DNA of 64,000 nucleotides from Candidatus Helarchaeota archaeon (GTDB lineage: Archaea; Asgardarchaeota; Lokiarchaeia; Helarchaeales; RDOG01): contig JAHPZH010000002.1 in NCBI GenBank assembly GCA_019058315.1, positions 372,001 to 436,000 of the forward strand. Direction: 5' to 3'. The stretch's first letter is position 1, and each line of letters starts with the position of its first letter. Positions 1 through 8,406 of the stretch are shown piece after piece. The position numbers and the translations under genes were made by a program. Below the pieces are notes generated by a model. It saw only the letters and a program-made list of their open reading frames with translations. It ran no database searches and was not told the DNA's origin.

Positions 1-1185
1 ATCGAGACTCAAAAAAATCGTCCCGACATGAGTTTCTGGGACTTTGTTGTCGGAGATATACATGGAATTAGAATCAAAGAATTAAAAGAAGCAAAAGAAA
101 AAGGTCAAAAAATTCTAGGTACATTTTGCCTTTATGTTCCAGATGAATTAATATTTGCAGTTAATGCAATTTCGGTAGGGCTTTGTGGGGGAACGAATTT
201 CTCTAATTATGCTGCAGAAGGAATAGTTCCACCAAACCTTTGTCCATTAATAAAATCTGCCTTAGGTTTTGCTCTAGGAAATATTTGTCCCTATTTCAAT
301 TCTCTAAACTTATTGGTTGGAGAAACAACATGTGATGGAAAGAAAAAAGCTTGGGAAGTTATGGAAAAATATTTCCCTTGTGAGTTATATGTTGTGGAAA
401 TTCCCCAATGCAAAGACCGACCACAAGCAAGAGAGCATTGGATTGCAGAACTAAAAGCATTAGTTAAAAAGTTGGAAAATCTGACTAGTAATAAACTTAC
501 GTTTGAGAATCTAAAAGCGGCAATGGAAAAAATAGAAAATAAAAGAAATCAAATTAGAAGAGTTTATCAAGCAAGAAAAGCCGATCCTCCTCCTATATCT
601 GGAAAAGACGCCCTTTTAGTATCACAAGTTGCGTTCTATGATGATCCCGATAGAGAAATTCAAATGGTTGGGAAGCTTGCAGATGAATTGGAAAAGAGAA
701 TAAGAGATGGGGTTGGTGTAGTTAAAAAAAGTACTAAAAGAATTTTGATTTCTGGAACTCCTATGGCGATACCAAACTGGAAATTACATCAAATAATAGA
801 AACTAGTGGGGCTATTGTGGTTTGCGAAGAAACTTGCACTGGAACAAGATATTTTGACGCTAAACTGGAAATTACTGGAAAAACGTTAGAAGGATTGATC
901 GGAAATTTGGCTGAGAGGTATTTAAATATTAATTGTGCTTGTTTCACTCCTAATGAAGCAAGAACTGAGGATATAAAAAGACTTGTAAAAGAATACAAAG
1001 CCGATGGTGTAGTTCTATATTCATTATCATTCTGTCAGCCTTATATAATCGAATCAATCGCCATTGAAAAAAAATTAAAAGAAATAGGAATCCCAACAAT
1101 CTCAATTGAAACCGATTACTCAAGCGAAGATGAGGGACAATTAAAGACCCGAATAGAAGCATTCCTAGAAATGATTAAAAAATAA
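1..1185 (+). CDS. Double-cubane-cluster / 2-hydroxyacyl-CoA dehydratase-like protein (5' partial)
   Basis: The reading frame is open from base 1 (reading I-E-T-Q-K-N-R-P-D before the first Met at base 28), so the true start lies outside the window. The protein belongs to the HgdB/BcrC-type iron-sulfur family. Visible signatures are TTCDGKKK near residue 102 of the 385-residue Met-started part, ETCTGTRY near 270, a SFCQPY Cys further on, and the C-terminal ETDYSSEDEGQLKTR block. This pattern fits double-cubane-cluster proteins (DCCP), which carry an [8Fe-9S] cluster and do ATP-driven low-potential reductions with a BadF/BcrA-type ATPase. That partner is not in the window and could lie upstream. 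The gene leads the block that contains mcrA, so a reductive role in alkane metabolism or MCR activation is inference. A 2-hydroxyacyl-CoA dehydratase subunit is the alternative. Confidence 0.8.
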   Translation: METQKNRPDMSFWDFVVGDIHGIRIKELKEAKEKGQKILGTFCLYVPDELIFAVNAISVGLCGGTNFSNYAAEGIVPPNLCPLIKSALGFALGNICPYFNSLNLLVGETTCDGKKKAWEVMEKYFPCELYVVEIPQCKDRPQAREHWIAELKALVKKLENLTSNKLTFENLKAAMEKIENKRNQIRRVYQARKADPPPISGKDALLVSQVAFYDDPDREIQMVGKLADELEKRIRDGVGVVKKSTKRILISGTPMAIPNWKLHQIIETSGAIVVCEETCTGTRYFDAKLEITGKTLEGLIGNLAERYLNINCACFTPNEARTEDIKRLVKEYKADGVVLYSLSFCQPYIIESIAIEKKLKEIGIPTISIETDYSSEDEGQLKTRIEAFLEMIKK

Positions 1186-1298
1186 AATTATTATTTTTTT
1201 TCTAATTTTTCTAATATTTCTTGTTCAGTAAAAACAAATTTATCTGGAATCTTATTTTTCTGTTTCCTATTTTTTAGATTATTGTGTTTTATATCTTA

Positions 1299-1310
1299 AT
1301 TTGACATAAA
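1299..1310 (+). promoter_or_regulatory. Shared 12-mer ATTTGACATAAA, copy 1
   Basis: The 12-base word ATTTGACATAAA lies about 110 bases upstream of the first paralogous unknown gene and recurs exactly at 4271-4282 upstream of mcrA. Shared position ahead of two genes of the same block suggests a common control site. The background is very AT-rich, so chance is possible. Confidence 0.3.
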
Positions 1311-1423
1311 TTTTTAAAAATTTAGAAATAATTCAAGAATTGTTAATAATTTGAGTTATATCTAAAATTTACTAATATTTTAAAATTCTAAATTATTCAA
1401 AATCAATATTTAAGGTGTTTTTA

Positions 1424-2665
1424 TTGGCTTGGCATGAAAAGGTAAAAGAAATAAAAGAAAGAAGACTTAAGGAATTGGAAGGTGTTGATATAAAAAGTAT
1501 ACTAGCCGCTGGTGATAAAGAAATTTATAATACAATCCCAGATAGTGTATTTTCCAAACCTTATCTACCTTTATGTACACAAGTTTGGAAATTTTTTAAG
1601 TATATGGATTGGCATTACTTTGATAGTATCTATGCCGATTTTGCAGAAGCATGCCTTGATGAACTAGTTTTGCGGATGGAGGAAGCAATTGAGGTCTCTA
1701 AAGCTTACTCAGAAGGTAAATTGAAAGATCCTAAGAAAACAATATGTTATTGGATTTTACCACCAGTTCTAGTTGTCAGGGCAGATTTAATACAGGGTGC
1801 GATCAGGCTTGTGTATGGAAACTCGGCTGATATAACCTTCATGGGTGTCTCAGACTTCGATAAAGAAGTTCTTTTTGGAATAAACTTTCATTTCGAAAAT
1901 GGGCTTGCAACAAACTATTGGTATATGAAACCTGGTGATGAATTTCTCGATAAACGGCATATGAAACTGGGAACTAAACTTAAAGATTTGCCAAAAGAAA
2001 TACCCGACTTTCATGAAGCAGCAGGTAAAATCCGTGATATTTTATTAGATGTAAGAAATATTCAAGATCCTAATCATGCTCAATCTGCATACAATGTATG
2101 TTTATTTTTAATGTCAGCAGGTCCAAATAATGGTGTTTTTGTAAGTAATTTCGATGAATACAGCTTCATGTGGGAGGGAATTAACAGTTATAAATTGAAT
2201 GAGGAATGTAAAACTGACATTTTAAAAGACACTATCCAATTTTATGAGCCATGGCCACCAATTTTCCTTCAGCTTACCCGTTTAAAAAGAGATCTCTGGA
2301 TAAAACGGATTTCAGGTCTTCTAATTGACAAACAACTCTATTGTCAATACGTATTGAACAAGAAACTCTTTGATATTTTACCAGTAAAAGAAGTACTTGA
2401 AAAAGATTGGGAAGAAGGTGTTCCTACTCCCGCTCAAACTATTGCCCATGAATTCTCAGATTATAAAAATTGGCGATTTGGTTATAAATTACCAGAAGGA
2501 CCTCGTATTCACTATGAAGATTTCGGTTTATCTCTTAAAGAAGCTATGGGAGGTTTTTTAACAGATATAACTTGGCAAACTGAACCACCCTTTACAAGAG
2601 ATAATTTAATTTCCATTGGTCATGGATTAAATACAAAAATTATAAAAAAGGATGAAGAGACTTAA
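1424..2665 (+). CDS. Conserved protein of unknown family, paralogue 1
   Basis: I do not recognise this family. The product is about 413 residues, with no signal peptide or membrane segment. It is clearly paralogous to the next gene. Blocks shared by the two are PPVLxVRxDL, YGNSxDITF, an INxHxExG block, KxGDE followed by DxRHMKLG, ILxDVRN, a Pro-Pro-rich stretch, EGVPTP, and a C-terminal TDI motif. The invariant RHMKLG His and the acidic GDE and DVRN residues are candidate ligands. The TTG at 1424 was preferred over the GTG at 1415 because AAGGTG (1413-1418) then acts as a ribosome binding site about six bases upstream. The gene lies between a DCCP-like gene and mcrA on the same strand, so a role in the same pathway is inferred from location only. 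Confidence 0.75.
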   Translation: MAWHEKVKEIKERRLKELEGVDIKSILAAGDKEIYNTIPDSVFSKPYLPLCTQVWKFFKYMDWHYFDSIYADFAEACLDELVLRMEEAIEVSKAYSEGKLKDPKKTICYWILPPVLVVRADLIQGAIRLVYGNSADITFMGVSDFDKEVLFGINFHFENGLATNYWYMKPGDEFLDKRHMKLGTKLKDLPKEIPDFHEAAGKIRDILLDVRNIQDPNHAQSAYNVCLFLMSAGPNNGVFVSNFDEYSFMWEGINSYKLNEECKTDILKDTIQFYEPWPPIFLQLTRLKRDLWIKRISGLLIDKQLYCQYVLNKKLFDILPVKEVLEKDWEEGVPTPAQTIAHEFSDYKNWRFGYKLPEGPRIHYEDFGLSLKEAMGGFLTDITWQTEPPFTRDNLISIGHGLNTKIIKKDEET

Positions 2666-2917
2666 TTTTTTTCAGGTATTATTCTGTAATAATCCTTCTA
2701 GCATATATCACAGAATGTAAAATTTATTAATAGAAATTATAATGATAATAAAATTCTTAGGATGAAAAAATATATTTTTTATATAGAGTTTAAATAATAA
2801 GTTTTATTAAATTCAAAAAAACACTATTTAATCAAAATAAAAAATCGAAAGCCACTCACATAAAAAATATAAATTTTAATTAGAATACATAAAAAAAATA
2901 AAAAGGAGATAGTATAA

Positions 2918-4084
2918 TTGACTCATACTTATGGAGAGATACCAGATGACGTTGTGACGAAACGTTTCGTTCCCTTGGCAGAAAATTTATATTCATTATT
3001 TCAGGAACTAGGTTGGGATTATTTCTATGAAGAATTTACAGATAAAGGCACTCAATTTTTCGAGAAAGTCCCAGATTTTTTAAGTGATAAATTTCAAAGG
3101 GCAGTAACGACAGCTAAAAAGGTTATAGACGGATCAATACCAACACCTGAGAATGTATTTACAACATTCTTCTTTCCCCCTGTGTTATATGTACGAACTG
3201 ATCTACAAATGGGCAGTACTAAACTTATCTATGGAAATTCGACTGACATTACATTTATTGTCATGAATGATATGAATTATAATTTGGAACTCTTAATAAA
3301 TGCACACATGGAGGATGGAATTCCAGTAGATTATTGGTTCATTAAAAGTGGTGACGAAGTCTTTGATAGAAGACATATGAAGCTTGGTTTTAGACTTGCA
3401 GAGATTCCTTCAAAAACAAAGGACTTTTTCAAAAGTGGGCTTCGTATATTGGATATTTTAAGAGATGTTAGAAATGAACGAAGTCCACAATGGTCCGATT
3501 CTGCATATTCCATGGCAATGAATTGGGCTGGTGGATCAACCAACATGTTCATGGAGTCATCAAGTTACAATGTACTCGGACAACTTTGGGATGGTGTAAA
3601 CGCTAAAAAGGAATATGGTATGCCCGATATGTACTTTGGATACATCCCTTACCCTCCGATATTGAAGATGCTACTATCAATGGGACGTCCAGAGTTCATG
3701 ATAAGAATTGAAGGTTTGCTAAGTCATAATCGCTTATTTATTCATGCATATGAACCTGAACACTATGAATTTATGAAATTCATCTCACCAGAAGCATTAG
3801 AATGGAGCTTTAGGAAAATGAAGGAAGAAGGTGTGCCAACTCCTAGACAGTCTTTAGGTTGCCATGTACCTAAATTAAAAGATAAAAAAACATATAAAAA
3901 TGAAGAGTTCGGATTTGTATACCCCGAAGGAACAAGAATAATGCCTTACGAATGGGGCCTAACAGATGATGAAGCATTCAGCGGAATTTATACCGATATT
4001 TCACATGAAACTCCGTCGGAACCATTTTATGGGAAGGAACATGTAGTCAATATAGGCGTCGGTAAAGACGTGAGACCAATTTAA
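2918..4084 (+). CDS. Conserved protein of unknown family, paralogue 2
   Basis: The product has 388 residues and is soluble by appearance. It is homologous along its whole length to the preceding gene, sharing FFPPVLYVRTDL, LIYGNSTDITF, KSGDEVFDRRHMKLG, DILRDVRNE, EEGVPTPRQS and IYTDIS. It starts at a TTG preceded by a good ribosome binding site, AAGGAGAT (2903-2910). The 252 bases upstream contain an AT-rich element, TTTTTTATATAG near 2774-2785, that could be a TATA box, so it may have its own promoter. A tandem duplication directly upstream of mcrA suggests two subunits or two specificities of one enzyme. Function is unknown; an iron-sulfur, CoA or corrinoid enzyme could not be diagnosed because no standard motif is visible. 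Confidence 0.75.
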   Translation: MTHTYGEIPDDVVTKRFVPLAENLYSLFQELGWDYFYEEFTDKGTQFFEKVPDFLSDKFQRAVTTAKKVIDGSIPTPENVFTTFFFPPVLYVRTDLQMGSTKLIYGNSTDITFIVMNDMNYNLELLINAHMEDGIPVDYWFIKSGDEVFDRRHMKLGFRLAEIPSKTKDFFKSGLRILDILRDVRNERSPQWSDSAYSMAMNWAGGSTNMFMESSSYNVLGQLWDGVNAKKEYGMPDMYFGYIPYPPILKMLLSMGRPEFMIRIEGLLSHNRLFIHAYEPEHYEFMKFISPEALEWSFRKMKEEGVPTPRQSLGCHVPKLKDKKTYKNEEFGFVYPEGTRIMPYEWGLTDDEAFSGIYTDISHETPSEPFYGKEHVVNIGVGKDVRPI

Positions 4085-4413
4085 TTAATTCTATATTTTA
4101 ACAACCAATATTTTTTCTTTTAATTATTTAATTCCTTGGAAGAGGACTTAGTATTTCTTTATTAGGAAAAAGATCTTTTTATTTACTTATCTATTTATTA
4201 AAAAATTTAATAAAATAATAGCTATTTTCTCTTGTCCTAGTTTTTTATCATTTATTTTTATTATGTCTATATTTGACATAAACATTTTTGAAAAAAAAAT
4301 CGTCTAAAGATTAACCAAGATTTAGTTTAATAGTCGGAATTTTCATTTATTATTGTTAAAAAATAATGAAGTTAGAGCAATTTATCTAATTTAAATAATT
4401 TTAAGGCGATTGT
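4085..4413. other. mcrA upstream intergenic region
   Basis: This 329-base AT-rich stretch lies between the unknown paralogue and mcrA and holds no credible ORF. It contains the shared 12-mer at 4271-4282 and an AAGGCGAT ribosome binding site just before the mcrA ATG. T-rich runs after 4085 could end transcription of the previous gene. No tRNA, CRISPR or clear hairpin was seen. Confidence 0.6.
4271..4282 (+). promoter_or_regulatory. Shared 12-mer ATTTGACATAAA, copy 2
   Basis: This is identical to the word at 1299-1310 and lies about 130 bases before the mcrA start. It may be an operator shared by the alkane block; this rests only on the exact repeat and the matching placement. Confidence 0.3.
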
Positions 4414-6213
4414 ATGTCAAAAGAAGGAAAAAAATCTGAGAAAACAATTCGAGAGATAGATTATGGCTATGATCTTTTCTCAATAGCAAAAAAATTTCTT
4501 CCAGTTGAACAGGAACGTGTTGTTTATAAGACAATGCAAAAGGTCTTTGGCGTAAATCCATTAGCTCCTAGAGACAACTCTATGTATCGCAGAGGTGGAT
4601 TTAAACAAAATAAAAGAAAAGTAGAATTCATGAAAGCTGCTAAAAAAATTGCCAAAGAGAGAGGAATTCCCATGTATAATCGTGCAGTCGGAATTCCACT
4701 TGGACAAAGAGCGTTAGAGCCATATCTAATATCTGGTACAGATACTTTTGTTGATTTTGATGATGTTCATCATGTTAATAACGCTGCCATCCAACAGATG
4801 GTAGATGATATTAAAAGAACCGTAATTATCAATCTTGATATTCCACATCGTGTTCTCCAAGTTAGAGCAGGAAAGGAGATTACACCTGAAACTGTAAATC
4901 TTTACTTAGAAACTATTCAGCACACCATGGCAGGAGGTGCTGTAGCCCAAGAGCATATGGCTGAAATAAATCCTGGATTAACATTTGATGGATATGCGAA
5001 GGTAATCACAGGAGATGATGAAATACGGGACATGCTCGACAAGAGATTTTTATTAGATATTGATAATTTATTCCATCCAAGTCGGGTTGAACAATTAAAA
5101 AGAGCAATTGGTAGCACAATGTTTTTACTTGCCCGAGTTCCAACCATAGCGGTTCGGATGGCAGATGGTGGAGTTGTATATCGATGGGCTGCAATGCAAT
5201 CTACTATGGCATTTGTTGCAAGTTACCGATTAACAGGAGAAAGCATTATCTCAGATTTAGCTTATGCTGCAAAAAGTGCACAGCTTGTCCAGATGGGTGA
5301 AAGAACGTGGTTTGCGAGAGCAAGGAGTCAAAATGAAATAGGTGGAATACCATTTGGCTATATGAATGACTTTATGCAATCAGATTCTCGACTTCCAGCA
5401 AAACCGTTCCTAAGGGTCATACATGAAGATGGCGTTGATGTGGCAAGAGAATATATAGGTGCATTAACAAAAGGCCTTGGTGCTATTGGGGCAGTTTTGA
5501 CTGAACAATATTGGTTAAGTTTTTATATGTCTGGAGGTATTGGATTTGCCACCACAGTTGCAAGCGCAGGATATTGTGGTAATGTATTAGAAGAATTCAC
5601 TGACCAAACTACGGAAATTCTTGCAAAATATGGCAAGGTGCTTAAAGTCAAACCAAATTGGGATACAGTCCGTTGGGTTATTGATCTTATTATACAATAT
5701 TGCATGGAGACCTATGAAAAATATCCATCATTGACCGAATATCATTGGGGTGGTGCACATAGAATATCAGTAATTGGGAACCTTTCAGCGACTGTAGCTT
5801 CTTTATTAACAGGCTCTTCAACTTTAGGCTGTATGGCTATGCATTATTCAATAGGTTTGTTAATGAAGGAAGGTTGGTTAAGAACGGGTTGGGCAGGTCA
5901 AGAAGTCCAAGATCACGTGGGTATCGCTTATCTTTGTAGTCCCAGAATAGAGGAAGGAGTCTTTCCAGAACTTAGAGGCATGAATTATCCTGTTGCAAGC
6001 TTTACTGCTGGTCATGCTAGCGGATATATTGGCGCTGCGGCAGGAACTGCTCTTCATAGGGGTCAACCTTGGTCAACTTCTCCTATAGTCAAAGCCGCAT
6101 TTGCAGATCCTCATTTAATATTTGATTTCGCAGAACCAAGGCTAGCAATTGCTAAAGCGTGTTTGAGAGAATTCAAACCCGCAGGTGAACGAGATCTAAT
6201 TATTCCAACATAA
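4414..6213 (+). CDS. mcrA: Methyl/alkyl-coenzyme M reductase alpha subunit, divergent
   Basis: The 599-residue product aligns over its full length with McrA, the F430-binding alpha subunit that forms or cleaves the CoM thioether with CoB. Recognisable blocks are DDVHHVNNAAIQQMVDD, GGAVAQEHM, NEIGGIPFGYM, YMSGGIGF, LRGMNYP and the tail REFKPAGERDLI. By eye against Methanothermobacter numbering, the Ni ligand Gln147 is kept (Q179), as are Arg271 (R302) and the thioglycine site Gly445 (G495). Other sites differ: His257 is S288, Tyr333 is T381, Gln400 is H449, Tyr444 is A494 and Cys452 is V502. Such losses fit alkyl-CoM reductases of alkane-oxidising archaea better than methanogen MCR. A roughly 30-residue N-terminal extension is present. 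The gene heads the run mcrA-atwA-SCP2-like-mcrB-mcrG; mcrC and mcrD are not in the window. Confidence 0.96.
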   Translation: MSKEGKKSEKTIREIDYGYDLFSIAKKFLPVEQERVVYKTMQKVFGVNPLAPRDNSMYRRGGFKQNKRKVEFMKAAKKIAKERGIPMYNRAVGIPLGQRALEPYLISGTDTFVDFDDVHHVNNAAIQQMVDDIKRTVIINLDIPHRVLQVRAGKEITPETVNLYLETIQHTMAGGAVAQEHMAEINPGLTFDGYAKVITGDDEIRDMLDKRFLLDIDNLFHPSRVEQLKRAIGSTMFLLARVPTIAVRMADGGVVYRWAAMQSTMAFVASYRLTGESIISDLAYAAKSAQLVQMGERTWFARARSQNEIGGIPFGYMNDFMQSDSRLPAKPFLRVIHEDGVDVAREYIGALTKGLGAIGAVLTEQYWLSFYMSGGIGFATTVASAGYCGNVLEEFTDQTTEILAKYGKVLKVKPNWDTVRWVIDLIIQYCMETYEKYPSLTEYHWGGAHRISVIGNLSATVASLLTGSSTLGCMAMHYSIGLLMKEGWLRTGWAGQEVQDHVGIAYLCSPRIEEGVFPELRGMNYPVASFTAGHASGYIGAAAGTALHRGQPWSTSPIVKAAFADPHLIFDFAEPRLAIAKACLREFKPAGERDLIIPT

Positions 6214-6294
6214 TTTCAAAGTTTATTTAATCATTTTAATTTATTTAGCATAGAAATAACCTAGAAATGTGATTTAAAAAAAAGATGATAAAAA

Positions 6295-7896
6295 ATGGAA
6301 GATTTTATTGTTGTTAAAAACCTATTTAAAGAGTTTGAAAGAGGCTCCCCTGCTTATATTGATATAAGCTTTACAATTAAAGAAGGAGCCTCATTTGGTA
6401 TTTTGGGTAAGTCAGGATCTGGAAAAAGTGCTTTAATGCATGCACTTCGTGGCACTCCAGAATATAAACCGACGAAAGGAACAGTCATATATAGGATTTC
6501 TGCATGTCCTAATGATGATTGTCTTTATATCGATTACCCCTCATTAGCAAATTCAAGTTGCCCAAATTGCAACTCAACTTTGGAATTGAAAGAATTCGAT
6601 TTTTGGAAAGAGGCAGAAACTAACTCTCCCCTTTTTCGCGCACTTTATAATCGAATATCAATTATGTTGCAACGTACGTTCGCACTTTACGGAGAACTAC
6701 CCGTATTAGCAAATCTAACTGAGGCTCTAGAAAAAGCAGGCGTTCCTGAAAGACGAAGAGAGGGTAAAGCAGCATTATTACTATCAAAAGTTAATTTAAC
6801 ACACCGTTCAATGCATATTGCCCGTGACTTATCAGGAGGAGAAAAACAACGTGTAGTTTTCGCTATGAGTCTGGCGAAAAATCCACTTCTTTTCCTTGCA
6901 GATGAACCCACTGGAACACTTGATGTAATAACAAGTAAAAAAATCCATAAAACAATGAAGACGGCTGTTAATAAGGATAAACTTACGCTTATTGTGACTT
7001 CACATTGGCCACTTGCCGTTGAAGAATTAACATCAGAAGCAATATTATTAGAGGATGGAAAAATTACGATGCATGCTGATTCTTCTGAAGTGGCTAAGAA
7101 GTTTTTAAGTCAAGTAGAAAAAGTAGAGAGGACAAAAAGAGAGTTTAAAAATAAAATTATGAAAGTTGAGAATTGTATTAAACATTATTACACATTTGAT
7201 AGGGGAATTATTAGAGCTGTAGATGGTGTCTCTCTTGATATTTATGAAAATGAGATTTTTGGGCTTGTTGGTCTTTCAGGTTCTGGAAAAACAACTCTGT
7301 CCCTAATGATGTGTGGTTTGAAAGATATTACAATGGGAAAAATCTGGGTCAATATAGGGGATGAATGGGTCGATATGAGCATCCCAGGTCCATATGAACG
7401 TGGTAGAGCTACAAATTATATGGACATTCTTCACCAAGAATATGCTCTCTATCCTCATTTGATAGTTCTACAAAATCTAACTGGGGCAATAGAATATCCG
7501 ATTCCAGAGGAAATGAAAACCAAAAAAGCTTATGACTCATTAAAGGCAGTAAATTTCACAAATGATGAAATTGAAAATATTCTCTATAAATTTCCAGAAC
7601 AAATTAGTGAAGGAGAACGACACCGAGTTGCCATTTCTCGAATTTTAATAAAAGAACCGAAAATTTTGTTTTTTGATGAGGCAACTGGAACTGCAGACCC
7701 ATTAACTCGGATGGAAATAGTACGTTCAATAAAAAAATCCCGTGATGACCTTAATCAAACATATGTCATAATAAGTCATGATATTGATTTTGTCTTAGCT
7801 GCTTGTGATAGAGCAGCATTAATGAAAGATGGTCACGTTTTAAAAGTTGGAGAACCCGCGGAGATCATAGAATATTTTAAAGAGGTAGAGAAATAA
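6295..7896 (+). CDS. atwA: MCR activation component A2, twin ABC ATPase
   Basis: The 533-residue protein has two ABC ATPase domains and no membrane segments. Domain 1 has Walker A GKSGSGKS near residue 38, signature LSGGEKQR near 180 and Walker B LFLADEPTG near 200. Domain 2 has Walker A GLSGSGKT near 323, a degenerate signature ISEGERHR near 440 and Walker B ILFFDEATG near 460. An insert in domain 1 has two Cys pairs (CPNDDC and CPNC) that could bind zinc. This layout matches component A2 (AtwA), which supports ATP-dependent reductive activation of the Ni centre of MCR. It sits 81 bases after mcrA and one base before the next gene, so it is probably co-transcribed with the reductase genes. 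Confidence 0.93.
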   Translation: MEDFIVVKNLFKEFERGSPAYIDISFTIKEGASFGILGKSGSGKSALMHALRGTPEYKPTKGTVIYRISACPNDDCLYIDYPSLANSSCPNCNSTLELKEFDFWKEAETNSPLFRALYNRISIMLQRTFALYGELPVLANLTEALEKAGVPERRREGKAALLLSKVNLTHRSMHIARDLSGGEKQRVVFAMSLAKNPLLFLADEPTGTLDVITSKKIHKTMKTAVNKDKLTLIVTSHWPLAVEELTSEAILLEDGKITMHADSSEVAKKFLSQVEKVERTKREFKNKIMKVENCIKHYYTFDRGIIRAVDGVSLDIYENEIFGLVGLSGSGKTTLSLMMCGLKDITMGKIWVNIGDEWVDMSIPGPYERGRATNYMDILHQEYALYPHLIVLQNLTGAIEYPIPEEMKTKKAYDSLKAVNFTNDEIENILYKFPEQISEGERHRVAISRILIKEPKILFFDEATGTADPLTRMEIVRSIKKSRDDLNQTYVIISHDIDFVLAACDRAALMKDGHVLKVGEPAEIIEYFKEVEK

Positions 7897-7897
7897 A

Positions 7898-8395
7898 ATG
7901 AAAGATTTAGATTCAGAACTGGAATATGAGTATAAAGAACCTTCAGGAAAATGGTGGGAAGAACTCGAATGGATTTTTCCTCCAGAAGAAGACCGAGAAC
8001 CCACATGTTATGAAATGGTTCAGAGTTTTATTATAAATAAAGTTGTTCCTTGTGCTAAGTGTGTGGAATTATCGGGACGGTTTTTACCTCGTGTAATTAC
8101 CATTGAAGCTGAACACCCGATTCGAGGAAATGAGTACTCACGAATAATTATAAGTCCAGTCGATGTAGCAGACGGAGCTCCAACAGTAGAACCCGACCTC
8201 TTAATCCATATTAAATATTACGACTTGTTAAGAGTATTAGATGGAGAATTAGATATAATGAAACCATTATTTTTTGGAGAAGGCTGGTTAATCGGTAATA
8301 CAACAACTGGTTTTGATTTGAAAGATTTAGTCGATGTAGCAAATGGAAAAGAATTAGTTGAGAGACCTAAAGCTTGGCCAATAGGTCACCCATAG
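7898..8395 (+). CDS. SCP2 sterol-carrier-like small protein within the mcr cluster
   Basis: The product is a 165-residue soluble acidic protein. The C-terminal half (about residues 105-150), reading EPDLLIHIKYYDLLRVLDGE then KPLFFGEGWLIGN, resembles the SCP2-type lipid-binding fold: paired strands, then a helix and the xxGxL-(x)n-F-x-G pattern. CVPC-like Cys residues (CAKC, near 53-56) precede it. It starts one base after atwA ends and ends 11 bases before mcrB, so it is almost certainly translated with them. It resembles neither McrC nor McrD, which hold such positions in methanogens. A hydrophobic-ligand carrier or an assembly factor for the reductase is inferred from the fold and position only. 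The SCP2 call itself is by eye. Confidence 0.65.
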   Translation: MKDLDSELEYEYKEPSGKWWEELEWIFPPEEDREPTCYEMVQSFIINKVVPCAKCVELSGRFLPRVITIEAEHPIRGNEYSRIIISPVDVADGAPTVEPDLLIHIKYYDLLRVLDGELDIMKPLFFGEGWLIGNTTTGFDLKDLVDVANGKELVERPKAWPIGHP

Positions 8396-8406
8396 GAGAG
8401 TTTAAT

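Noticed and set aside
1190..1290. Short open minus-strand frame that ends EQEILEKLEKK and could be a gene remnant
   Set aside because: It has no start codon and only about 33 codons in an AT-rich stretch, so chance is likely.
7898..8395. McrC or McrD
   Set aside because: No motif of either protein is visible; the C-terminal half fits an SCP2-like fold better.
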